A stretch of DNA of 35,265 nt from NCBI RefSeq assembly GCF_014138605.1, contig NZ_JACJHX010000027.1:1-35265 (forward strand). Reading direction: 5' to 3'. This DNA is from Peribacillus huizhouensis (lineage in GTDB: Bacteria; Bacillota; Bacilli; Bacillales; DSM-1321). Positions 19,467 through 28,592 of this stretch are shown here, piece by piece. The position numbers and the translations under genes are program-made. Positions within the stretch are counted from its first letter, which is position 1, and the number at the start of each line of letters is the position of its first letter. The notes under the pieces are model-generated. The model saw only the letters and a list, made by a program, of their open reading frames with translations. It did not search any database and was not told where the DNA came from.

Positions 19467-20225
19467 TTATAAAGTTAAGCCCCCATCGACAACAACAATT
19501 GAACCATTCATATAACTCGCTTTTTCTGATGCTAAATAAGCGACCATATCCGCAAGTTCTTCAGGAGCAGCATAACGGCCAATTCGCATATTCGGTATTT
19601 CTTCCGGGACGTAACCGCCTTTTTCAAACTGCTCAGTAACACTAGCTGTTAATGCTGTTTGCACTCCCCCTGGACATAGTGCGTTAATTCGAATTCCTTT
19701 TTTTGCATATTCTAATGCAGCACCTTTGGTTAAACCTATAACTGCATGTTTGCTTGCAGAGTATACAGCTACGCTATGCTCTGCGCGAATTCCAGCAGTT
19801 GAAGCAGTGTTTATAATGGAACCAAATCCTTGTTCGTCCATCACTTTCAATACATATTTCAATCCAAGGAATATTCCTTTCACATTAACCGACATAATAC
19901 GGTCAAATTCTGATTCTTCAACCGAGGTGAAAGGAGCGAACTTTTGGATTATACCCGCATTGTTAAAAAATACATCGATACGTCCATACGCTTCAACAGC
20001 TTTATTTACATAGTTTTGAACATCTTCTCTCTGCGATACATCTGCTTGAATGAAAATTCCTTCTCCACCTTGTTCTATAACAAGTTTTAATGTTTCTTCC
20101 CCTGTTTCTTTATTGAAATCAACCAAAACGACTATCGCACCCATAGATGCCAATTTAATGCTGCTAGCTCGTCCTATTCCACTTCCTGCTCCAGTAATAA
20201 CGGCAACCTTATTTTTTAGTTCCAT
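19467..20225 (-). CDS. SDR-family dehydrogenase, divergent from tetR-type gene
   Basis: 252 residues. TGAGSGIG (11-18), Asp36 (NAD preference), NNAG (88-91), Asn114, Ser142, Tyr155, Lys159; all catalytic residues are present. GAGGGGGAATAAAAC precedes the ATG. It resembles the broad group of glucose/3-oxoacyl-ACP reductase-like SDRs and the levodione/cyclohexanol type; no specific substrate can be read from the sequence. It is divergent from the TetR regulator with a perfect palindrome in between, the usual layout for a target gene of that regulator. Confidence 0.88.
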   Translation of the reverse strand: MELKNKVAVITGAGSGIGRASSIKLASMGAIVVLVDFNKETGEETLKLVIEQGGEGIFIQADVSQREDVQNYVNKAVEAYGRIDVFFNNAGIIQKFAPFTSVEESEFDRIMSVNVKGIFLGLKYVLKVMDEQGFGSIINTASTAGIRAEHSVAVYSASKHAVIGLTKGAALEYAKKGIRINALCPGGVQTALTASVTEQFEKGGYVPEEIPNMRIGRYAAPEELADMVAYLASEKASYMNGSIVVVDGGLTL

Positions 20226-20291
20226 GTTTTATTCCCCCTCATATACAGTGAACGTATTTGTATAAATTCGTTCTGACCCTCTTGATGCATG

Positions 20292-20402
20292 TTAAGCATT
20301 CGTTGCTCCTGTAACAACTATTCTAGTCATCGATGAAATATTTATAATGGATCCATCCAGATGCACCTTCTGTAATAATCGCTACTTTACCGGTTACGAC
20401 CC
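20292..20402 (-). pseudogene. remnant of a third SDR gene
   Basis: The minus strand from 20402 reads VVTGKVAIITEGASG, the SDR N-terminus (GKVAIITGGASG), then after a frame change SIINISSMTRIVVTGATNA and a stop at 20292. SIINISS is the strand before the catalytic Ser, about 120 residues later in an intact SDR, so an internal deletion joined the two pieces. Too decayed to function. It shows that this segment once had at least three SDR genes. Confidence 0.6.
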
Positions 20403-20483
20403 AAAATCTATTCCCTACAAAATTTAATGTAATAAAAATATCTGAATGATTACGATATCGTGAATACATAAACAACAAGTTGC

Positions 20484-20506
20484 TTTATCAACATTGTGTT
20501 GATAAA
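20484..20506. promoter_or_regulatory. palindromic operator, probable TetR-type site
   Basis: TTTATCAACA (20484-20493), TTG, TGTTGATAAA (20497-20506): perfect 10-bp arms. A further half-site TGTTGATAAA occurs at 20586-20595, 30 bases before the regulator start. The size and spacing fit a TetR-family dimer site controlling the regulator and the divergent SDR. Confidence 0.75.
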
Positions 20507-20624
20507 ATTATTATAACAGTCATCTTAAAAATAACAATAAACACGATTCTTAGATTAGTTGTTTAATCGACAGTTGGTTAAGATGTGTTGATAAATTAGA
20601 AAAAGTAATACAAGGAGATTAAAA

Positions 20625-21218
20625 ATGTCGAAAAAAATGGACCCACGAGTTGTAAGAACGCGTCACATGTTAAGAGACGCACTAGTTGAATTAATTCACG
20701 AGCGAGGATATGAGAAAATCACAGTTCAAGATATTACAAGTCGCGCAACTTTAAATCGCGCCACCTTCTACCTACATTATCGTGACAAACTTGATCTTTT
20801 ATATCAAAGTTCAGAAGAAATATTAAATGACTTAACCGGGAGGATTAACTTATCATTTGATGGAGAATTTGACTTTTCAAGTGATAAACCTCATGGAATT
20901 TTTATTCAACTTTTTGAACAAATTTCGCAAAATAGTAGATTATATAAAGTTTTTCTGACCGAAAAAAACATGCCCCACTTCACTTCCAGTCTCATGGATG
21001 TCATCATTGATTTTATTTCGAAAGGAATGAATAATGTGCAGCCGGATGATCAGATGCTTACAGTACCACGGGAAATCGCTGTGAGGTACTACGCTGCTGC
21101 TTTTCTGGGGGTGATTGTATGGTGGTTAGAGGAGGACACGCCGTACACGCCAAAATATATGGCAACACAGGTAATGCGCCTTGCGGTAAAGGGGCCATAC
21201 ATTAACAACCCTATTTAG
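20625..21218 (+). CDS. TetR/AcrR-family transcriptional regulator
   Basis: 197 residues. N-terminal TetR helix-turn-helix at about 12-58 (RTRHMLRDALVELIHERGYE, KITVQDITSRATLNRATFYL HYRDK). The C-terminal ligand domain contains FLGVIVWWLEEDTPYTPKYMA, typical of the TetR_C_8-like group found in many Bacillus and Lactobacillus regulators such as DhaS-like proteins. CAAGGAGATTAAAA precedes the ATG. Likely represses the divergent SDR and itself through the palindrome at 20484-20506. The inducer is unknown. Confidence 0.88.
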   Translation: MSKKMDPRVVRTRHMLRDALVELIHERGYEKITVQDITSRATLNRATFYLHYRDKLDLLYQSSEEILNDLTGRINLSFDGEFDFSSDKPHGIFIQLFEQISQNSRLYKVFLTEKNMPHFTSSLMDVIIDFISKGMNNVQPDDQMLTVPREIAVRYYAAAFLGVIVWWLEEDTPYTPKYMATQVMRLAVKGPYINNPI

Positions 21219-21357
21219 AATTAGTAGATCTTTGAACATAACTCGAACTAGAAGAATAACGCCATTAGTATTAAAATCATGAAAATTGGTCTTTTTTGTT
21301 CACTTTCTCCTTGAATAAGGACAAAATTCATACTATATCACACAAGAATTGAAAAAA

Positions 21358-21482
21358 GGAGCTTCCCAAAAGTTTACTCAACTTAAGAGAAGCCCCCGTT
21401 ATTAAATCTCCATTTTAACATCTCATCTTACAAAAACCCTTATATACCAAGGGCTGGAGGACATGATTACATCATGCAGCCC
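21358..21482 (-). repeat. groEL-tail attachment-like repeat, copy C
   Basis: Hairpin GGAGCTTCCCAAAAGTT (21358-21374) with AACTTAAGAGAAGCCCC (21380-21396), then ACAAAAACCCTTATATACCA and AGGG, then the core at 21466-21482 (16 of 17 bases as in groEL). The whole block is similar to copy A, including TTAACAT, CTCAT and CTTACA between hairpin and core. It forms the right end of the SDR/TetR segment. Confidence 0.65.
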
Positions 21483-21563
21483 ATTCCACCCACATCAGGC
21501 ATTGCTGGCATTGCACCAGCAGGTTCTGGCTTGTCAGCAACAACTGCTTCAGTTGTTAAGAAC
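21466..21563 (-). pseudogene. displaced groEL 3' end (about 32 C-terminal codons)
   Basis: The minus strand encodes [20 protein letters not shown] then [11 protein letters not shown] and stop, nearly identical in DNA to the true groEL tail (24207-24313) apart from a 9-base in-frame deletion in the Gly-Gly-Met repeat and a few substitutions. Similarity stops at 21563/24313. There is no rest of the gene and no start, so this is not expressed as GroEL. I infer that it is the former chromosomal tail, displaced when the integrase-bearing element inserted and supplied the present one. Confidence 0.85.
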
Positions 21564-22023
21564 TGACATAAGCTGATAAGTGTAAAACTGCTATGTATAT
21601 ATAGTTAGAAGTATAAGCACTACTTCCTAAGTGTATATTTATATTTCAAGTATAAAGTAGTTGTCGTAAAATAAGCAGTATACTAACAACACTCGTTTTT
21701 CTTGTCAAAACAAATAGAGAAAGCCTATTTAGCGTTCCCTACTAGTTTCGATTCCTTCCACAATTCAATAGAAGGCTTTTTGTATCCGTATCTTCGGCGG
21801 TACGTTAGTTAAGCTTTACACCAATAAAAGGGGTTTCATATTCATTCAACGTCAACATGGTACATTTCCCTTATCATTGGAAACAATATTATGGAAACGA
21901 TCTTGTGTTGATTTCGATTTCTCATAATCCGTAAAATTTGTTTTTTTTCAACGTAAGCCCCGGTTGCCTTAAATATAACCATTCACAATCTTTGATATAA
22001 GAAGAAAAAGTGTAGATATAAAC
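21564..22023. other. gene-free region right of the displaced groEL tail
   Basis: No gene seen. AAAGCCTAT (about 21723-21731) and ATAGAAGGCTTT (about 21769-21780) form an inverted repeat ending in TTTTT, possibly a plus-strand terminator. The remainder is AT-rich without recognisable coding blocks. Confidence 0.45.
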
Positions 22024-22668
22024 CTACAACATCCCCCAGAACAAATTGATTTCAGCGGTAAGAAAGAAAATAATCAAACCTATTGTAATCACCTTGATTA
22101 TTTGTTTAGGAGACTGATATAAAACAAAAATTGTTGCTATCCAAAGTAACATTTCTAAGTTATTTCTTATATCAAAATACCAAAACCCAACTGCAAAAAC
22201 CTGTCTTGAAATAAACATAAATATTATTGATGAAATGGAAGTAGCAATTATGCCTTTCCCTTTTGCATACCAACATACAAAAGCCGTAAATGGCGAAATA
22301 ACAGTCATGACAATCCAAATCATCATATATGATTTAGGAAAAAAACCAGCTATCATAACAGTATATAGATAATAGCTACCTACCATGCCTACAAAAAACA
22401 TAAAAACATTTATGGCAGACCTAACAGGTGATTTGCTATACACAGATATAACTACCGCAAGGAAAATCCAAACTCCCATGCGAGAAAAAAAGTTCCTTAA
22501 ATCTAACATTTCAAGAAAATAGGGTAAATAATTACTTGGGGTTGTATCAAGCACCTTGGAAATTACCCCTAAAATAACCCCCGCGATAAATATTAAAGTC
22601 GAATATAAAAACTTCCTTGATAACGATATTTTTATTGGTCTACGAATCTCATTTAAAAAGTCTATCAT
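22024..22668 (-). CDS. integral membrane protein of unknown function
   Basis: 214 residues with about six hydrophobic helices (roughly 22-42, 62-80, 86-108, 113-133, 140-162, 172-210). No catalytic or transport motif that I recognise; it is reminiscent of small uncharacterised multi-pass proteins of Firmicutes. A short basic N-terminus (RRPIKISLSRK) suggests a cytoplasmic start. GGGAGGGTATAA precedes the ATG. It lies in the integrase-bearing segment and is a cargo gene candidate. Codon use is AT-rich like its neighbours. Confidence 0.7.
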   Translation of the reverse strand: MIDFLNEIRRPIKISLSRKFLYSTLIFIAGVILGVISKVLDTTPSNYLPYFLEMLDLRNFFSRMGVWIFLAVVISVYSKSPVRSAINVFMFFVGMVGSYYLYTVMIAGFFPKSYMMIWIVMTVISPFTAFVCWYAKGKGIIATSISSIIFMFISRQVFAVGFWYFDIRNNLEMLLWIATIFVLYQSPKQIIKVITIGLIIFFLTAEINLFWGML

Positions 22669-22856
22669 TTATACCCTCCCAAGCATAAACAATCTTTATT
22701 AGTTTTTTCTACTAATTGGTTTAAATCCTCTGATTTTATTTCACAGTAGGTGATACCTATTGCAACTTCTTACTTAAAAACCTGAACCCGTTTGTTCAAT
22801 TACTTTATATCTTATTATATCAGTCACCTTTAAAGAATCAGTCCAATAAAAAAAGA

Positions 22857-22881
22857 GACGCTATCCAATTCGGATAACGTC
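22857..22881 (-). terminator. terminator of the 70-residue gene
   Basis: GACGCTATCC (22857-22866) pairs with GGATAACGTC (22872-22881), one mismatch, followed by a T run on the minus strand. Confidence 0.85.
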
Positions 22882-22887
22882 CATTTT

Positions 22888-23100
22888 TCATTCTAAGCAC
22901 CCTTCATATTCCTTAACTACGAAATATTGTACGTTTGCCTTAACAATAACTAAGTCATCAGTTATCGCCAAAACGGGGCTATTATCATCTTCGAAATGAT
23001 TGTTAATTTTGTTTCTAGCCCGTATAAGAGAGGTTTCTTCGACTAAATGTCCGATTTCACCGTTGATTAAATGGAAAGTTACTTCGTATTGTTTCTTCAT
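22888..23100 (-). CDS. small protein of unknown function (70 residues)
   Basis: 70 residues, MKKQYEVTFHLINGEIGHLV onward, acidic, no membrane segment. The pattern of alternating hydrophobic residues (VTFHLI, PVLAITDDLVIVKANVQYFVV) suggests a small beta-rich fold. AGAGGGGGAATAT before the ATG and a terminator directly after the stop support a real gene. Such small proteins are common in phage-like and integrative elements of Bacillus, which fits its position beside the integrase remnant. I cannot name a function. Confidence 0.65.
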   Translation of the reverse strand: MKKQYEVTFHLINGEIGHLVEETSLIRARNKINNHFEDDNSPVLAITDDLVIVKANVQYFVVKEYEGCLE

Positions 23101-23265
23101 CTATATTCCCCCTCTTTGTCTTAGACTTTATTATAATACTTATGGAATTATTTTCATAACAAAGACCAACCAACCCACCGTCTCACGGAACAATTCCCTT
23201 ACTAACGTTCTTTACAAAATTAATATACACTCTACCGAAAGGAGGCTATTAAAAGGACAACGGCG

Positions 23266-23403
23266 TTAAACCGCGTCCCGTAAATTTATTACTTGTGTTC
23301 TTAACTCTTTCGCTACTTCTGAATCAGTTAATAAAAAAGCGACTCGATACATATCATTTCTTGAAACAAGTATGTTGATTTCTCCTTTCAGTTCCTCCGC
23401 AAC
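23266..23403 (-). pseudogene. short remnant, possibly of a phage-type antirepressor/DNA-binding protein
   Basis: In frame with the integrase remnant but after a TAG, the strand reads VAEELKGEINILVSRNDMYR then VAFLLTDSEVAKELRTQVIN and a stop at 23266. The FLLTDSEVAKELRTQVIN segment is like the helix seen in phage antirepressor-type proteins, but this is a memory-based match over 40 residues. No start codon or ribosome site. It looks like the end of another gene joined to the integrase by deletion. Confidence 0.4.
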
Positions 23404-24116
23404 CTATAACAAACTGAATACCAGTAAGTTTTGAAATACCAACATAATAGAGTTTTGCGTCAATTGGGTATTATCTCTATTTACAAAAACGTAATCACTT
23501 ATCTTTTCAAAACGCCTTTTACAAAATAGGTAGTATGCCGAAATTTCTTTAGCAAGTTTTTCGGTTAAAAATACAATCTCTTACTTCCTATTTTTTCCAT
23601 ACACTGACATAGTTAAGTTACCTAAATCTACATCAGACCATTTTAAGTTGATAATTTCAGTTCTTCTTAGTCCAGTGCCAAGGAATGTTATTATTAACAT
23701 ATAACCCCGATACGCGAAATAACTTTGTTCCCTCCTTCTAAGACCTCGATAGTAACCTAACATTTGCTGAATTTGTTCATCACTAAAGACATTGATTTTA
23801 ACATCTATTTTTTGACGCTTAACTTTACTTGCAACATTTGCCTTGCCATGCCTTCTTCTACCATATAATTTAAGAAAGCCCTAATACGATGTAATTTAGT
23901 ATTTATGGTATTTGCGGAATTACCTTGACTTTGACAATACATTAAATATCTTTTAACGTGACGACTTTCGATTTCTTCTACATTCAAGATTTTATTTTCA
24001 TGACAATAATCAATAAATCCACCTAAAAGAACTTTGTAATTCTGAATATTAACTTTAGTTGTATTCTTAAATTTACGGTCATCTATAAAATCTTGATATG
24101 CAAATTTCAGCAACAA
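23404..24116 (-). pseudogene. tyrosine recombinase (integrase), broken
   Basis: From ATG at 24116 the strand encodes a SAM-like core-binding domain (FAYQDFIDDRKFKNTTKVNI, GGFIDYCHENKIL, HVKRYLMYCQSQGNSANTIN). A one-base frameshift near 23830 separates it from SKVKRQKIDVKINVFSDEQI and the catalytic domain with the first active-site Arg in GTGLRRTEIINLKWSDVD. An in-frame TAA follows YGKNRK (23581); beyond it EIVFLTEKLAKEISAYYLFC and FEKISDYVFVNRDN continue, then homology ends. The HxxR and Tyr nucleophile part is missing, so it is inactive. It starts only 92 bases from the groEL stop, the position expected of an integrase that targets the groEL 3' end. Confidence 0.82.
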
Positions 24117-24120
24117 AAAA

Positions 24121-24150
24121 AGACTACCTCCTTTAAATAGGAAATAGTCT
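24121..24150 (-). terminator. terminator after groEL
   Basis: AGACTACCTCC (24121-24131) and GGAAATAGTCT (24140-24150) pair with two G-U pairs; a T7 run follows on the minus strand. Differs completely from the hairpins at repeats A, B and C. Confidence 0.8.
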
Positions 24151-24207
24151 CTTTCTTACAAACTATTTATACATTAGACAGCTTCACGAAACGTGACAGC
24201 TTGATGA

Positions 24208-25884
<1,677 letters not shown>

Positions 25885-25900
25885 TTATGTTTGTATGTGA

Positions 25901-26185
25901 TTAGCTGATTACAGCTAAAATATCGCTTTCGCGTAAGATTAAGTATTCTGTACCATCATATTTTACTTCAGTACCAGCATATTTTGAGAAGATAATACGA
26001 TCGCCTTGAGCAACCTCTAAAGCTACACGTTCACCATTTTCAAGAATACGGCCATTACCAACAGCCACGACTTTACCTTCTTGCGGTTTTTCTTTTGCAG
26101 TATCTGGAAGTACAATACCGCTTGCAGTTTTCTCCTCAGATTCAACTAGTTCAATAATAACGCGATCACCTAATGGTTTTAACAA
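25901..26185 (-). CDS. groES: co-chaperonin GroES (Hsp10)
   Basis: 94 residues from the TTG start at 26185 ([20 protein letters not shown]), preceded by GAGGAGGGTG 6 bases upstream; the same TTG start and sequence are known for B. subtilis GroES. The open frame extends further upstream, but through the ribosome site and CIRCE region, so it is not coding there. Mobile-loop segment [20 protein letters not shown] is present. Forms the heptameric lid of GroEL. 58 bases separate it from groEL. Confidence 0.97.
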   Translation of the reverse strand: MLKPLGDRVIIELVESEEKTASGIVLPDTAKEKPQEGKVVAVGNGRILENGERVALEVAQGDRIIFSKYAGTEVKYDGTEYLILRESDILAVIS

Positions 26186-26232
26186 GTGAAACACCCTCCT
26201 CAAATTGTGTTGATATATGGTTTCCTCAATTA

Positions 26233-26259
26233 TTAGCACTCACCACAATCGAGTGCTAA
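26233..26259. promoter_or_regulatory. CIRCE operator of groES-groEL
   Basis: TTAGCACTC (26233-26241), nine bases, GAGTGCTAA (26251-26259): exact match to the HrcA-binding CIRCE consensus. It lies in the leader of groES, 47 bases before its start, so heat-shock control by HrcA is expected. Confidence 0.98.
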
Positions 26260-26532
26260 CACAATTATTATATTAAATAAAAGCAAGTTCTTTTGCAAGT
26301 AATTCTATTGTAAATTTTACTATTAATTTTATTTAGCAGACGGGAATACTAATTCTCATGGAAATTCTTTCGTACGTATAATTGGAGTTATCTAGTTTTT
26401 TTTGATAACCTTTTCTTAATAAGATGCGTATAAGTTTTCGTATACAGCACACGTTGCCTAATTAGTGTGTGTGGTCTTATCTTCTTTTTATATTCATAAA
26501 ATGATCATATACCTTAGATTAAAGGAGATATC

Positions 26533-27258
26533 TTGTTGAAAAAAGAATATTGGTTTGTCATCATTACATATGTCATTATGCAGCTGTCAGGTGGATTGGC
26601 TGTCGATATGATAGCGTTGTTTGCCGTTTCTGCTGGTGTTGAGTTAACAAATGAACTAAAAGTGTTAATTGGAGCCTATTGGATCGTTTTCAGCTTCATT
26701 GTCGCACTTATATTTAGCCTATTTTTTATGCGAAACGAGATGCGCACGAAGGATCTGCGTAATCAGACTACGATACCCATTTCCATTCTTTGGGGATTTG
26801 GCGGCATCTTCCTTGCCATGTTTGCACAATCAATAGCTGGACTGTTGGAAAAGTCAATTGGCATTGAACAGAATTCACAAAATACAGAGCAAATTTTGAA
26901 ACTAATCACCCAATTTCCAATCGTGATGCTTGTGACCTCTATTGTAGGACCCATCCTGGAAGAAATCATTTTCCGAAAAATTATCTTCGGCACTCTTTAT
27001 AAACGATTGAACTTCTTCCTATCAGCACTTATTAGTTCAGTCATCTTCGGTTTTGCTCATTTTGAGCCCGAGCATATTCTCTTATACTCCGCAATGGGTT
27101 TTACCTTTGCATATCTATATATAAAGACCAATCGAATTCTCGTTCCCATATTCGCACACGTAGCGATGAATACACTTGTCGTCATCGTTCAGTTGAATTT
27201 TGAAAAACACTTGGATTCCTTGGAAAAAGCGCAAGCATTTATCGGAGGGTTTTTATGA
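26533..27258 (+). CDS. ydiL: CPBP-family intramembrane protease, YdiL-like
   Basis: 241 residues with about seven hydrophobic helices. The CPBP (Abi) motifs are present: EE143-144 with Arg148 (ILEEIIFRK), His176 in FGFAHFEPEH, and His209/Asn213 in FAHVAMNTL. These form the glutamate-type intramembrane protease active site. TTG start with AAAGGAGAT upstream (a second TTG follows directly). It sits next to groES-groEL and overlaps ydiK by the ATGA at 27255-27258, as the B. subtilis ydiK/ydiL pair lies beside groES. Substrate unknown. Confidence 0.9.
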   Translation: MLKKEYWFVIITYVIMQLSGGLAVDMIALFAVSAGVELTNELKVLIGAYWIVFSFIVALIFSLFFMRNEMRTKDLRNQTTIPISILWGFGGIFLAMFAQSIAGLLEKSIGIEQNSQNTEQILKLITQFPIVMLVTSIVGPILEEIIFRKIIFGTLYKRLNFFLSALISSVIFGFAHFEPEHILLYSAMGFTFAYLYIKTNRILVPIFAHVAMNTLVVIVQLNFEKHLDSLEKAQAFIGGFL

Positions 27259-27467
27259 AACGTCAATCACCTTTATCAATTGGTATCATCTATATCGCAT
27301 TAGGTGTTCTATTTACCGTATTTGCGATTCAATCGGTCTCATCAAACGGCTGGGGCTTCTTTTCTTATTTTCTTGTCGGCCTAGCCACTATTGACTTCGG
27401 TTCAGGTGTAAGAATGCTTATTCTTCATTCTAAGATTAAAGCCATACAAAAAAACAAGAAAAAGTAA
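27255..27467 (+). CDS. ydiK: small membrane protein, YdiK-like
   Basis: 70 residues, two hydrophobic helices (about 8-27 and 32-52) with a basic tail (KIKAIQKNKKK). Start ATG overlaps the stop of the CPBP protease gene; GGAGGG lies 8 bases upstream. Position and size match B. subtilis YdiK. Function unknown; the translational coupling suggests it works with the protease. Confidence 0.8.
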   Translation: MKRQSPLSIGIIYIALGVLFTVFAIQSVSSNGWGFFSYFLVGLATIDFGSGVRMLILHSKIKAIQKNKKK

Positions 27468-27478
27468 TAGAATGGAAA

Positions 27479-27512
27479 ACACGCTGCCGGATGAAAGAAT
27501 CGAGCAGCGTGT
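27479..27512. terminator. bidirectional terminator between ydiK and rex
   Basis: ACACGCTGC (27479-27487) pairs perfectly with GCAGCGTGT (27504-27512); TTTATTATT follows on the plus strand and TTTTCC on the minus strand. The two genes converge here. Confidence 0.9.
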
Positions 27513-27515
27513 TTA

Positions 27516-28175
27516 TTATTCTTCTATACTATCTTCTGAATCTGTATAATTCTTCAAAAAATAAATAAGAGACTGTAATTCCACGGCAAGGTCGATATGA
27601 TGAATCCGAACCGTACTCGGTACATTTAATCTAGCAGGTGTGAAATTCAAAATACCGCGAATATCTGCTTGTATCAATTGATCCGTAATTGGCTGAGCAA
27701 CTGATGCCGGTACAGTCAATATCGCAACCGCAATATTTTCTTCTTTCAATCGTTCTTTGATTTCATCCATATGATGGACATACACATCTTCTACCCGTTT
27801 TCCAACCTTCTCTGGATCTACATCAAATGCCATCGCAATTTTTGTATTATTATTTTTCAAGAAATTATAGTTTAGAAAAGCCGTCCCTAAATTACCAACT
27901 CCTATTAATGCAACTTGAGTTAGATCATCTTGGTCTAAAGTTTTTTGAAAAAATGATAATAGATAATTCACATTATATCCATAGCCTTTTTTACCCAAGG
28001 CTCCAAAATAAGAAAAGTCTCTGCGGATCGTAGCGGAGTCAACTTTAACCGCTTCACTTAATTCCGCAGATGATACTCTTTGTTTACCGGCAGAATATAG
28101 ATTTTTTAAAAAACGATAATATAAGGGCAGCCGTTTGGCAGTTGCTTGCGGAATCTTCATTGGTTCTTGCATCAT
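27516..28175 (-). CDS. rex: redox-sensing transcriptional repressor Rex
   Basis: 219 residues, family length. N-terminal winged helix (about 10-80: [55 protein letters not shown]) and a Rossmann domain with [12 protein letters not shown] (about 92-103) that binds NADH/NAD. Rex represses fermentation and respiration genes until the NADH ratio rises. Orthologous to B. subtilis YdiH. Convergent with ydiK. No Rex palindrome was found in the window, so its targets lie elsewhere. Confidence 0.96.
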   Translation of the reverse strand: MMQEPMKIPQATAKRLPLYYRFLKNLYSAGKQRVSSAELSEAVKVDSATIRRDFSYFGALGKKGYGYNVNYLLSFFQKTLDQDDLTQVALIGVGNLGTAFLNYNFLKNNNTKIAMAFDVDPEKVGKRVEDVYVHHMDEIKERLKEENIAVAILTVPASVAQPITDQLIQADIRGILNFTPARLNVPSTVRIHHIDLAVELQSLIYFLKNYTDSEDSIEE

Positions 28176-28592
28176 TACTTTCCCCGCTTTCGCATGTGCT
28201 ATTTCTTCATTTAGAAGTCAAAACGTTCAATATTTCATGCTTGAGTTGCACATTTCATATCATTTGGCATTAGCAGTGAAAGATCTATCTGGTAGCGTTA
28301 TCATTTCAATGCTTGTACCTTTTTGTTCATCAGGAATTTATCGTTTCCTGTCGACCTTTTCTAAGAGAAGTGCTCTTTTTAAATCATACACTATAATGCT
28401 TTATTTGTAACAACTTTGTTTAATTTCCTTATACGAATGCTATATCCCGCATTAACGGGCCGTAAGACCCCTACCTCAAAGCGGCGATAAAAGAAAAGCT
28501 TACTAATTGAAGTTTCACTTTATACAAGTACATCTATTGCCGTTAAATACCATGATACGTTACACTATGGATAACGCAATCGAGGTGAAATC
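28176..28592. other. rex/ydiF intergenic region with a candidate dispersed repeat
   Basis: No gene. At 28446-28490 the GC-rich text TATCCCGCATTAACGGGC then CGTAAGACCCCTACCTCAAA and GCGGCGATAA stands out from the AT-rich surroundings; CCCG and CGGG form a small hairpin. I recall similar text between genes of other Bacillus, so it may be a repeat or a small structured RNA. Promoters for rex and ydiF must lie here too. Confidence 0.4.

Noticed and set aside
26260..26330. An assigned sigma-A promoter for groES-groEL
   Set aside because: TATAAT is present on the minus strand (about 26265-26270) but no -35 with 16-18 base spacing could be chosen with confidence, so no promoter was listed.
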